Shown here: positions 32,943-40,495 of the stretch, piece by piece
Layout: every line of letters begins with the position of its first letter
Position numbering within the stretch: the stretch's first letter is position 1
NCBI GenBank assembly: GCA_045597125.1
Contig: JAZODR010000039.1
Location: 1-53,110 of the forward strand
Direction: 5' to 3'
DNA length: 53,110 nt
DNA from: RGIG5579 sp045597125
GTDB lineage: Bacteria; Bacillota; Clostridia; Oscillospirales; SIG627
The notes under the pieces: model-generated
What the model was told of the DNA's origin: nothing
Database searches by the model: none
What the model saw: only the letters and a program-made list of their open reading frames with translations
Program-made: the position numbers and the translations under genes

Positions 32943-33365
32943 ATGAAACATTTAGATAAGAAAACACCTGTAACCTTTTCCTTTTCATACATAGACATTT
33001 TTTTCCTGCTTTTGGCAGGCTTGATATTGAGCTTCGGAATCGGATTTTTGGCAGAGGTGCATCGGGTAAATCACAATGAAGAGTATCAGGCGTATCTGTC
33101 TGCAACGGTGGATGAACCCTTTGCACATGCTTTACCTCAGGCAGGAGATACGGTTTTCGGGGAAAACGGTGATCCTATTGGCAAGGTTCTCTCCGTGCAA
33201 ACTGAGGACCGTTCGGGAGGCAGAGTGTTTTTGCAGATCAAATGCCGGTTGGAAGGGGAAAAGCCCCTTGTGGGCGACCGGATACTACTGGAAACCATTG
33301 GAAGTGTACGTACTATGCGGGTGGATTTGGTAGAGGAATTGAATACCGAAAAGGAAGGCAGGTAG
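32943..33365 (+). CDS. DUF4330-like single-pass membrane protein (first of a pair)
   Basis: A 140-residue protein with one N-terminal membrane helix (FSYIDIFFLLLAGLILSFGI) and an extracellular beta domain (PQAGDTVFGENGDPIGKVLS). The helix-plus-small-beta-barrel plan, including the GDxVF...IGKV turn, fits DUF4330. The gene that starts 4 bases later encodes the same fold, so the two likely pair. AGGGGGAGAAGG precedes the ATG at 32943. Confidence 0.68.
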   Translation: MKHLDKKTPVTFSFSYIDIFFLLLAGLILSFGIGFLAEVHRVNHNEEYQAYLSATVDEPFAHALPQAGDTVFGENGDPIGKVLSVQTEDRSGGRVFLQIKCRLEGEKPLVGDRILLETIGSVRTMRVDLVEELNTEKEGR

Positions 33366-33369
33366 AGCA

Positions 33370-33834
33370 GTGGCGAAACAAAAGTCGAAGATTGGTTTTT
33401 CCGTACTGGATTTATTTTTGATCTTGCTTGCGGCAGTATGTATTTTGTCTTTTGTGTTTGGCGATCAGATCCGCGGGTTTTTAAGCGGAGAAGAGGAAGT
33501 AAAGATTGAATATACTTTTCTGATTCAGAATGTCAGCGAAAAGGCAAGAAATTTCCCTGCCACGGGAGAGGAAATCTTTCTTTCCAAGGATCGGTCCTCT
33601 ATGGGGGTTTTGACCCAGGTGACCGAGGCGGAAAAGGAATATTACGGTGAGGATGAGCAAGATGTGATGAAAATTAAGAGTCTTACTTGTCAGGCAAGTG
33701 CTATGGCGCGGCTTTCTGACCGAGGATATCTTTTGGGCAATGCTATCATTAAGCCCGGAGCAGAAATTGTAGTAGAAACGGAACGAGCAACCTTTACCAT
33801 GGTGGTAACGATGGTAAAAACGGTTGAAGAATAA
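33370..33834 (+). CDS. DUF4330-like single-pass membrane protein (second of a pair)
   Basis: A 154-residue protein with a membrane helix SVLDLFLILLAAVCILSFVF and a beta-rich extracellular domain containing FPATGEEIFLSKDRSSMGVL and the closing GAEIVVETERATFTMVV. It starts with GTG, 4 bases after the preceding gene's stop. It is probably a paralogue of its neighbour. Its role is unknown; the placement between a polytopic membrane protein and htpG suggests envelope biology. Confidence 0.68.
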   Translation: MAKQKSKIGFSVLDLFLILLAAVCILSFVFGDQIRGFLSGEEEVKIEYTFLIQNVSEKARNFPATGEEIFLSKDRSSMGVLTQVTEAEKEYYGEDEQDVMKIKSLTCQASAMARLSDRGYLLGNAIIKPGAEIVVETERATFTMVVTMVKTVEE

Positions 33835-33849
33835 ATCTGGAGGTGCAAA

Positions 33850-35679
33850 ATGAGTGAAGAAATGAAAAAAGGCGGAATCAGCGTTGACACGGAACATATT
33901 TTTCCTGTTATCAAGCGCTGGCTCTATTCCGATAAAGAAATTTTTTTGAGGGAGCTTATTTCCAACGGTTGTGACGCCGTTACCAAGATGAAGCGTTTGG
34001 TTTCCTTGGGCAAAGCGGAAAATGATGCAGAATACCGAATTGACGTGATTCTGGATAAGCAGCTTTCTGAAATGCGCATTGTGGACAACGGTATCGGTAT
34101 GACCGCAGAGGAAATTGACCGATACATTAATCAGATTGCTCTTTCCGGCGCCTTGGAATTTATCGAAAAGTATGAGGGCGAGGAAGCCGGAAGTGGCATC
34201 ATCGGTCATTTTGGTCTTGGATTTTATTCCGCGTTTATGGTAGCAAAGACAGTGGATATCAATACCCTTTCCTTCGAGGCAGGCGCTACTGCTGCGTTCT
34301 GGTCCTGTAGCGACGGCGGCGAATACGAAATGAAAAAGGGAAGCCGCACCTCTCGCGGTACCGAAATTTGTCTGCACATTACCGAGGAGGAAAAGGAATT
34401 TCTGGAGGAGGACAAGGTGCGCGCCGTTTTAGAAAAATACTGCGCCTTTATGCCCGTTCCCATTTATCTTTCCGTAGTAGGCGAAAAGGGAAGCGAGGAT
34501 AGTATCAACGACCCCACCCCTCTTTGGCTGAAAAATCCTTCCGAGTGTACTGAAGAGGAGTATAAAGAGTTTTACAAAAAGGTTTTCCGCGATGAAAGAG
34601 ACCCCTTGTTTTATATTCATATCAATGCGGAATTTCCTTTGAATTTTCGAGGGATTCTCTATTTCCCCAAATTGCAGGATGAATACGCCAGTCTTGAGGG
34701 GCAGGTAAAACTGTATTATAATCAGGTGTTTGTAGCTGATAATATTAAAGAAGTCATTCCCGAATATATGATGCTTTTGCGGGGCGTTCTGGACTGTCCC
34801 GAACTTCCTTTGAATGTATCCAGAAGCTATTTGCAAAATAGTGGCTACGTAAATAAAATTTCCGCGCATATTACCAAAAAGATTTGTGATAAATTGGGGG
34901 CGCTTTTCAATACGGACAGATCTGCATTGGAAGGCTTTTGGGATGATGTGAAGCCTTTTGTGGAGTACGGCTGTACCCGTGATCCTAAATTCTTTGAGCG
35001 CGTGAAAAGCATCATTTTGTATAAGACTACTGACGGTGAATATCTGACTGCCGACGAGTATTTGGAAAAAAATCGAGACAAAGGCGAAGAGAATACTATG
35101 TATTACGCTTCTGACGTGCTTCAGCAAGTAGGCTATATCGGTTTGTTTCGTGAGCAGGGAATCACCGTTGCGGTGATGGACGGCATCATTGATTCTCGAT
35201 TCCTTTCTTTCATGGAGATGCAGGATAAGGCGGTGCATTTTGTTCGCATTGATTCTGAATTGGATAAAGTTCTCCGTGCCGAGGAGGAGGCAGAGGAGGA
35301 TGAGGCATTGCTATTGGTATTCCGCCAGGTAATACCGGAAAAGGTTTCTTTGAAGCAGGAAGTGATGAAATCTTCTAAGACCCCCGCTCTTATTACCCTT
35401 GCCGAGGAGAAGAGAAGACTTGCAGAGATTCTCCGCCAGTATGGAAATACCATTCCCGGCATTTCCGCACCTGAGGATGAGGTGACGCTTTCTTTGAATA
35501 TGAATTGTCCCCTCATTGCCCGTATTGCCGCGCTTTCCAAAGAGGAAAAAAGCGCGGAAAAGGCAAAGGCACTCGCTAAGCAAGTGTATATGATTGCGGT
35601 TATCTCCCAGCGTTCCTTTACTCAAGATGAATTGCAGGAATTTATTGATTCCAGCATTGAATTGCTTTACAACGCATAA
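33850..35679 (+). CDS. htpG: Molecular chaperone HtpG (bacterial Hsp90)
   Basis: A 609-residue protein with the GHKL ATP site: FLRELISNGCDAVTKMKRL (N-box; Gly-Cys replaces the usual Ala-Ser), IVDNGIGMT, and GHFGLGFYSAFMVA as lid. The middle domain has PLWLKNPSECTEEEYKEFYK and the catalytic-loop region LRGVLDCPELPLNVSRSYLQ, and a C-terminal dimerisation domain follows. Length is close to the family norm. GGAGG precedes the ATG. It folds or stabilises client proteins in the cytoplasm. Confidence 0.96.
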   Translation: MSEEMKKGGISVDTEHIFPVIKRWLYSDKEIFLRELISNGCDAVTKMKRLVSLGKAENDAEYRIDVILDKQLSEMRIVDNGIGMTAEEIDRYINQIALSGALEFIEKYEGEEAGSGIIGHFGLGFYSAFMVAKTVDINTLSFEAGATAAFWSCSDGGEYEMKKGSRTSRGTEICLHITEEEKEFLEEDKVRAVLEKYCAFMPVPIYLSVVGEKGSEDSINDPTPLWLKNPSECTEEEYKEFYKKVFRDERDPLFYIHINAEFPLNFRGILYFPKLQDEYASLEGQVKLYYNQVFVADNIKEVIPEYMMLLRGVLDCPELPLNVSRSYLQNSGYVNKISAHITKKICDKLGALFNTDRSALEGFWDDVKPFVEYGCTRDPKFFERVKSIILYKTTDGEYLTADEYLEKNRDKGEENTMYYASDVLQQVGYIGLFREQGITVAVMDGIIDSRFLSFMEMQDKAVHFVRIDSELDKVLRAEEEAEEDEALLLVFRQVIPEKVSLKQEVMKSSKTPALITLAEEKRRLAEILRQYGNTIPGISAPEDEVTLSLNMNCPLIARIAALSKEEKSAEKAKALAKQVYMIAVISQRSFTQDELQEFIDSSIELLYNA

Positions 35680-35701
35680 ATCAATATAGAGGAAAAAAGA
35701 G

Positions 35702-36559
35702 ATGCAAAATATGTTACAATCCATCGGAGATTTCTTCCGATATATCTGGAATCAAATTCTTTCTATCGGCTTTGTGGATATTCTGGATATTCTGATCGTT
35801 ACGTTTCTTGTACACTATGTAATCAGTTTTGTTCGCCAAAGAAGAGCGGGGAGACTTGCTCTGGGTATTTTTGCTATCCTTCTGGTGATGTGGATTAGCG
35901 ATTTCGTAGGACTCAACGCGCTAAATTACATTCTGGAAATGCTTTTTGATGTGGGACTGATTGCGTTGATCGTTATCTTTCAGCCGGAGCTTCGCAGTGC
36001 ACTGGAGAAAATGGGTGCTAACTTCCATAATCTGAAGAATATTACCGAGGGTCAGGAACGACGCGACCAAAAAACCATTGAGGAGCTTTGCACCGCCGTT
36101 AAGGATCTTTCTGAAACCAAAACCGGTGCCTTGATTGTTTTGGAACGTTCTACCCGTCTGGGAGATGAGATTCGCACCGGCATTGAGGTGGATGCCGCGG
36201 TGAATAAGCATTTGATTGAAAATATTTTCTATGACAAAGCACCGCTTCACGATGGCGCTATGATTATCCGCGAGGGAAGAATTCATGCCTGCGGATGCTT
36301 CTTGCCGCTTTCGGGAAACCCCAATTTGCCTAATGAGTTGGGAACTCGGCACAGAGCGGGTCTTGGTATCAGCGAGATTAGCGATGCTTTCGTGGTAATC
36401 GTTTCCGAGGAGACCGGCAGCATTACCGTGGCGAAAAACGGTGACTTTGACCGTCATGTGGATCCTCGTGTGTTGCAGCATCGTCTGATTAATGAATTTG
36501 GTCTGAACCGTGAAAAGAAAAAGAGTCTTATAAAGAGAAAAGGAGGAGGTAAGGGATGA
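35702..36559 (+). CDS. cdaA: Diadenylate cyclase CdaA (c-di-AMP synthase)
   Basis: A 285-residue membrane enzyme. Three N-terminal helices (FVDILDILIVTFLVHYVISF onward) are followed by a DAC domain with APLHDGAMIIREGRIHACG (DGA motif) and LGTRHRAGLGISEISDAFVV (RHR motif), the two motifs that bind ATP. It joins two ATP into cyclic di-AMP, which controls potassium, osmolytes and cell-wall balance. The next gene, its regulator cdaR, overlaps by 4 bases. glmM, which usually follows, is missing here. Confidence 0.97.
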   Translation: MQNMLQSIGDFFRYIWNQILSIGFVDILDILIVTFLVHYVISFVRQRRAGRLALGIFAILLVMWISDFVGLNALNYILEMLFDVGLIALIVIFQPELRSALEKMGANFHNLKNITEGQERRDQKTIEELCTAVKDLSETKTGALIVLERSTRLGDEIRTGIEVDAAVNKHLIENIFYDKAPLHDGAMIIREGRIHACGCFLPLSGNPNLPNELGTRHRAGLGISEISDAFVVIVSEETGSITVAKNGDFDRHVDPRVLQHRLINEFGLNREKKKSLIKRKGGGKG

Positions 36560-37851
36560 AACGAGAATTTTTGAAAGCCAACGTAAAAAACGTTTTGGCA
36601 GCACCGGAAAAAACGGGTCGGCGTTTCTCCTTCTTTGTAATCCTTTTTTCTCTTTTGGTTGCCTTGATTCTTTGGTTTTACGTGCAGGAGGCGGAAGCAC
36701 CCGATTATAAGAAAACGTTTACCGACGTTGCGGTAGAGATGCAGTCCTTATCTTCTTCCTTTTCGGTGATTGAAGGCGGCGATAACCGCGTGGATATCAC
36801 CTTGACGGGGAAACGCAGTGATCTAAATAAAATCAAATCCTCAGATCTGATGGCATATCTGGATTTGAGCAATATCACCCAGCCCGGTGAATATCAGCCT
36901 GAAATCGGTGTTCTTGTGCCAAAAGGGACGGAGCTTTCCAATTGTTTTCCCAAAATTGCTACGGTGTATATTGACCAAACCGTTTCCGTCTATGTTCCTC
37001 TTATAGTGGAACTTGGTGAATATAGTGTCAGTGACGACGTGGTGGTTGATGCCGCGCCTGCGGTGGAGCAGATTCAGGTCAAAGGGCCCAAAGGGGTGCT
37101 GGATCAGGTGGATTGCGCGAAAGTAAAAACGGGCAAATTGGGCGAGATACGCGAAAGCTTTGAGAGCAATTTGAGTTATAGCCTTTTGGATAAAAACGGA
37201 AATGAGGTTTCCTCCCGTCATATTATTACCCCCGAAAAGAATGTACTGGTGAACTTCACCGTAAATAAGACCAAGACCGTTCCCTTGACCTTGTCTGTAA
37301 AAAATGGTTGGTGGGCGGAAAAAGATATGAAATATACCATTTCCCCCAAAACTATTTTGGTGAAAGGTGAACCTGCCACGATTGATGCTTTGGAGAGTGT
37401 GGACGTTCTGGTGCTGGATGAAACCACCGTGGACAGTTCTCGCTTTTCTAAGACCCTGACTCCTGATAAGCTTCGGCTTCCCGAGGGAATCCGTCTTGCG
37501 GAGACCTTGGGGGATATCAAGATTGATTTAAGTCTGCCCTCCAATGGTTCAAGAACTTTGAAGATGCGTCTGGATTCGGGTCACGTAGCAGTAACGCCCC
37601 CTGAAAAAGAAGGGCTCTTCTATACCTTGGAGGGAAGTTCTTTAAACTTCAAGATTCGCGGTAATTATGAACATTTGTACAATGCTAAGGTGGATGATTT
37701 TTACCTGAATATTGATTTATCTCAGATTACCTCTGCAGGTAGTGTAGAGGTACCTGTACAGATTGTGCAGACCTCTGCCACGGAAGGAAAATATTATCCT
37801 GTGGGAAGCTATACCGTCAACGCGGTAATCACTGATAGACAGACAAATTAA
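36556..37851 (+). CDS. cdaR: YbbR-domain protein CdaR, regulator of CdaA
   Basis: A 431-residue protein with one N-terminal membrane helix (SFFVILFSLLVALILWFYVQ) and several extracytoplasmic YbbR beta domains (VQEAEAPDYKKTFTDVAVEM, VPLIVELGEYSVSDDVVV, LTLSVKNGWWAEKDMKYTIS). It interacts with the CdaA membrane part. The ATGA overlap with cdaA indicates coupled translation. A terminator follows. Confidence 0.94.
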   Translation: MKREFLKANVKNVLAAPEKTGRRFSFFVILFSLLVALILWFYVQEAEAPDYKKTFTDVAVEMQSLSSSFSVIEGGDNRVDITLTGKRSDLNKIKSSDLMAYLDLSNITQPGEYQPEIGVLVPKGTELSNCFPKIATVYIDQTVSVYVPLIVELGEYSVSDDVVVDAAPAVEQIQVKGPKGVLDQVDCAKVKTGKLGEIRESFESNLSYSLLDKNGNEVSSRHIITPEKNVLVNFTVNKTKTVPLTLSVKNGWWAEKDMKYTISPKTILVKGEPATIDALESVDVLVLDETTVDSSRFSKTLTPDKLRLPEGIRLAETLGDIKIDLSLPSNGSRTLKMRLDSGHVAVTPPEKEGLFYTLEGSSLNFKIRGNYEHLYNAKVDDFYLNIDLSQITSAGSVEVPVQIVQTSATEGKYYPVGSYTVNAVITDRQTN

Positions 37852-37864
37852 ATTTGGAACAAAA

Positions 37865-37901
37865 AAGGGTATGCGTCCAAACGGGACGCATACCCTTTTT
37901 G
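37865..37901 (+). terminator. Terminator of the cdaA-cdaR operon
   Basis: AGGGTATGCGTCC pairs with GGACGCATACCCT, then T5. It starts about 14 bases past the cdaR stop and is also correctly placed to end the convergent 29-residue gene. Confidence 0.88.
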
Positions 37902-37933
37902 TCCCCTATTTAGAGGGGAAGATGTGGTACTTT

Positions 37934-38023
37934 TTAGCAGAAGCAGAAAAGCAGAATGACCACGGCAATCAGGATGACCCAAAGCAAAACGTCTTTGCTA
38001 AAAATGTTGCAAGCGCAGTTCAT
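37934..38023 (-). CDS. 29-residue hydrophobic micro-protein, probably sporulation-linked
   Basis: A 29-codon frame: MNCACNIFSKDVLLWVILIA followed by VVILLFCFC. A short Cys/Asn N-terminus precedes a single hydrophobic helix ending in cysteines. AAAGGGG lies 8 bases upstream of the ATG. A CATACAATA element with an upstream CACA (38070-38097) matches mother-cell sigma-K or sigma-E promoters. Tiny Cys-tipped membrane peptides of this build are widespread in spore-forming Clostridia. The gene reads toward the cdaR terminator. Confidence 0.62.
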   Translation of the reverse strand: MNCACNIFSKDVLLWVILIAVVILLFCFC

Positions 38024-38069
38024 AGTGTTACCCCTTTCTTTGATACCGAAATGTTTTTCGGTTCATTGC

Positions 38070-38097
38070 TATTGTATGAAGGGCTTTAGAATGTGTG
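38070..38097 (-). promoter_or_regulatory. Sporulation (sigma-K/E-like) promoter of the micro-protein
   Basis: Minus strand CATACAATA (38070-38078), fitting CATANNNTA, with CACA 15 bases upstream (38094-38097), fitting the sigma-K -35. It lies about 47 bases before the start codon. Confidence 0.5.
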
Positions 38098-38160
38098 AAA
38101 CGGCCTTGAAAGATAAAAAAGGAGAAAATGAAAGTAGGTAAATTTTTTTCTAAAAAAGCC

Positions 38161-38189
38161 TTGACAAATTTCTTTCATAAGTCTATAAT
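38161..38189 (+). promoter_or_regulatory. Consensus promoter of tRNA-Leu
   Basis: TTGACA (38161-38166), a 17-bp spacer and TATAAT (38184-38189), 15 bases before the tRNA 5' end. Confidence 0.88.
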
Positions 38190-38204
38190 ACCAATGTTGC
38201 CTAT

Positions 38205-38291
38205 GCGAGAGTGGCGGAATTGGCAGACGCGCTAGCTTGAGGTGCTAGTGGAAGAAATTCTATGTGGGTTCAAGTCCCGTCTCTCGCACCA
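38205..38291 (+). tRNA. tRNA-Leu (anticodon GAG)
   Basis: The acceptor stem GCGAGAG pairs with CTCTCGC and ACCA is encoded at the 3' end. The anticodon stem CTAGC/GCTAG encloses the loop TTGAGGT, giving anticodon GAG. The long variable arm (TGGAAGAAATTCTATG) is typical of class II tRNA-Leu, and the T-arm has GGTTCAAGTCC. tRNA 3' ends are common insertion sites; accessory DNA starts just downstream, but I see no second copy of the tRNA end as an attachment site. Confidence 0.96.
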
Positions 38292-38298
38292 AAGCATT

Positions 38299-38350
38299 CA
38301 AACCCGAACCTTTTACCAATCGGTGAAACGTTCGGGTTTGTTGTTTTCTT
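38299..38350 (+). terminator. Terminator of tRNA-Leu
   Basis: CAAACCCGAAC pairs with GTTCGGGTTTG around a 20-base loop, followed by TTGTTTTCTT. Confidence 0.75.
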
Positions 38351-38452
38351 AAAAGATGTTGAATAGTCTTTGTTTGTGGCAGTACAGAGTTAGTCGCTCT
38401 GTACTGCCACTTCTTCGTTCCAATGGATTTCGTACATAAAGGAGATTTTGAA

Positions 38453-39337
38453 ATGAAGACCACAAAAACAAGACTTATTTTCTTTACCATTGCACTTACA
38501 TATAATTTAATATTAGGATTTTGTTTGAGAGACTTTCTTGTTCTCTCTCCCACTTTACAGGTATTCTTTTTACTGTCTGCCCTACCTACTTTGTTTTTAA
38601 CAGTTAAGATAAATTCAAAAGCAATGAAATCGACAGTTTATATTTCGCTGATACTCATTGCTTGTATGAACATAGCTTATGCGATTTATTGTCGCAGAAT
38701 ATTTCCGTTTTTAGCACTTATTCCACTGACTATCGTTTTTATGTATTTTATCGCTTTCGCCGAAAATACAGGTAAAGATAAATCGTTGACGAAAATATAC
38801 GTTTTAATAGTATCTGTTCTTATAATCGCATTGCTTTTCACAGCATATATTTTCGTCTACAAACAAGATGATGTTTCTCTTATCAACGGTCAGGCAACTT
38901 TGTGGGATACAAAGACCGTGGAATTCGCTGACGAAATTTGTGCCAACTGTGATACTGATGAAGAAAGAGTAAAAGCAATATACGAATGGATGATACACAA
39001 TTTCGAGTATGATTACGAATACAATCCTGTTGTTCAGTATTTTAATGTTCATAAAACCTTGCGCACACACAAAGGTGTATGTTATGACTTCTCTCATCTG
39101 TTCGCTGCACTCTGCCGTAGTCAAAATATCCCTTGCTATGTAGTTGATGGTGATAAGCGTGATAACGCTCAATATCACCACACTTGGAACCGAGTTTACT
39201 TTGAGGGCTCTTGGTGGAATATTGACGTTACATTTGATATTGTTCAAACTAAAAAGCAAGAACAGTTTTATGGATTTAGAAAAATAAATAATCCTTTTAC
39301 TCAGGATAAAGAATATCAAATAACGAAAATATATTGA
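38453..39337 (+). CDS. Membrane-anchored transglutaminase-like cysteine peptidase
   Basis: A 294-residue protein. The N-terminal 130 residues contain five hydrophobic segments, probably membrane helices; the C-terminal half is a transglutaminase-like core. The catalytic triad can be read: Cys in HKGVCYDFSHLFAALCR, His in YHHTWNRVYFEGSW, Asp in WNIDVTFD. Members act as proteases, transglutaminases or peptide N-glycanase-like enzymes, usually outside the cell in this architecture. AAAGGAG precedes the ATG at 38453. It is monocistronic, the first gene of the AT-rich block after the tRNA, and is followed by a terminator at about 39353-39375. Confidence 0.87.
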   Translation: MKTTKTRLIFFTIALTYNLILGFCLRDFLVLSPTLQVFFLLSALPTLFLTVKINSKAMKSTVYISLILIACMNIAYAIYCRRIFPFLALIPLTIVFMYFIAFAENTGKDKSLTKIYVLIVSVLIIALLFTAYIFVYKQDDVSLINGQATLWDTKTVEFADEICANCDTDEERVKAIYEWMIHNFEYDYEYNPVVQYFNVHKTLRTHKGVCYDFSHLFAALCRSQNIPCYVVDGDKRDNAQYHHTWNRVYFEGSWWNIDVTFDIVQTKKQEQFYGFRKINNPFTQDKEYQITKIY

Positions 39338-39352
39338 AATAAGCAATATTAA

Positions 39353-39376
39353 AGCCGCTCGTTTGGGCGGCTTTTG
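39353..39376 (+). terminator. Terminator of the transglutaminase-like gene
   Basis: AAGCCGC pairs with GCGGCTT, followed by TTGAGTTT. Confidence 0.7.
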
Positions 39377-39409
39377 AGTTTATAAAGTTAATAGTAATAA
39401 AAATGCCAG

Positions 39410-39476
39410 TATCGGCAAGAATATAATAAATACCAATTTTGGTTTGATTGACATTTTGCCGATATTGTGTTATACT
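39410..39476 (+). promoter_or_regulatory. Promoter and inverted-repeat operator of the HTH-Fic gene
   Basis: Promoter with TTGACA (39448-39453), a 17-bp spacer and TATACT (39471-39476). TATCGGCAA (39410-39418) and its complement TTGCCGATA (39456-39464) form a spaced inverted repeat. The right half lies between -35 and -10 and the left about 30 bp upstream of -35, so a dimeric repressor could loop or block here. The encoded protein has its own HTH, which suggests autoregulation. Confidence 0.68.
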
Positions 39477-39503
39477 AATAACAGTAAATTTGGAGGTAGG
39501 AAT

Positions 39504-40394
39504 ATGAAATATCTATCCGTTAAAGAGGTTGCTTTACTTTGGAATACATCTGAACGTAGTGTTCGTAATTATTGTGCTACAGGTCGTGTCCCCGGTGCTT
39601 TCCTTACGGGCAAGACTTGGAACATTCCTGAAAACGCACAGAAACCTGAAAGAAGTAATAAGAGTCAACCTGCACCGCAGACCTTGCTTGATATTTTGAA
39701 AGAGGAAAAACGCGGTCAGGTGCACGGCGGAATTTATCACAAAATACAGATCGAGTTGACCTATAACTCCAACCATATTGAAGGCAGTCGCCTTACCCAT
39801 GATCAGACTCGCTATATCTTTGAAACCAATACCATTGGCTTAACCGAGGAAGGTGTTCGTGTTGATGATATTATCGAAACTACTACCCATTTCCGCTGTA
39901 TTGATGAAATTATCGAAAACGCCAAATCGCAGCTAAGCGAAAAGTTTATAAAGCACTTGCATTTTATCCTCAAAACCGGAACAAGCGATTCGAAGAAGGA
40001 TTGGTTCGCCGTTGGTGATTATAAAAAGTTGCCTAACGAAGTTGGCGGCAGAGAAACAACCTTGCCCGAAGATGTATCAGCGGAAATGAAAAAACTTCTT
40101 GCCGATTATAATGGTAAAGAGAATATAACTCTTGAAGATATCATTGAGTTCCACGTACAGTTTGAACGCATCCACCCGTTTCAAGATGGAAACGGTCGTG
40201 TCGGCAGACTCATTATGTTTAAAGAATGCTTAAAACACGGTATTGTACCATTTATTATTGAAGACAAAATTAAAATGTTCTACTATCGCGGTCTTAAGGA
40301 ATGGAATCAGGAAAGAGGATATCTCACCGATACCTGCCTTTCGGCACAGGATGTATTCAAAAATCACCTAGATTATTTTAGAATCAAATATTAA
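39504..40394 (+). CDS. Fic family protein with N-terminal DNA-binding domain, self-inhibited type
   Basis: A 296-residue protein. Residues 1-45 (YLSVKEVALLWNTSERSVRN) are a MerR/excisionase-like winged helix. A Fic domain follows. The inhibitory motif TYNSNHIEGSRL (Ser89 to Glu93-Gly94, matching SxxxEG) precedes the core, which makes it a class II Fic protein. The active loop is HPFQDGNGRVGR, with His224. The Glu93 finger would block ATP until released. The enzyme probably AMPylates a protein target. HTH-Fic fusions are often autoregulators. GGAGG lies 9 bases before the ATG; an upstream ATG (39444) falls in the promoter. Unlike the Fic gene at 5476, no separate antitoxin accompanies it. Confidence 0.92.
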   Translation: MKYLSVKEVALLWNTSERSVRNYCATGRVPGAFLTGKTWNIPENAQKPERSNKSQPAPQTLLDILKEEKRGQVHGGIYHKIQIELTYNSNHIEGSRLTHDQTRYIFETNTIGLTEEGVRVDDIIETTTHFRCIDEIIENAKSQLSEKFIKHLHFILKTGTSDSKKDWFAVGDYKKLPNEVGGRETTLPEDVSAEMKKLLADYNGKENITLEDIIEFHVQFERIHPFQDGNGRVGRLIMFKECLKHGIVPFIIEDKIKMFYYRGLKEWNQERGYLTDTCLSAQDVFKNHLDYFRIKY

Positions 40395-40415
40395 TTTGAT
40401 ATATTAGAACAAAAA

Positions 40416-40455
40416 TCCTCTCGATATCACTGATGGTAATCGAGAGGATTTTTGA
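40416..40455 (+). terminator. Bidirectional terminator between the Fic gene and the radical SAM operon
   Basis: AATCCTCTCGAT pairs with ATCGAGAGGATT, with T-rich sequence on the plus-strand side and A-rich sequence (T on the minus strand) on the other. It can end both convergent transcripts. Confidence 0.82.
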
Positions 40456-40495
40456 TTTTAGATTTCAAAAACGAGTAAAAAGTTTAATTTTAAAA

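Noticed and set aside
38205..38452. tRNA-Leu 3' end as integration site of the following accessory block
   Set aside because: No tyrosine integrase and no second copy of the tRNA 3' end was found downstream within the window.
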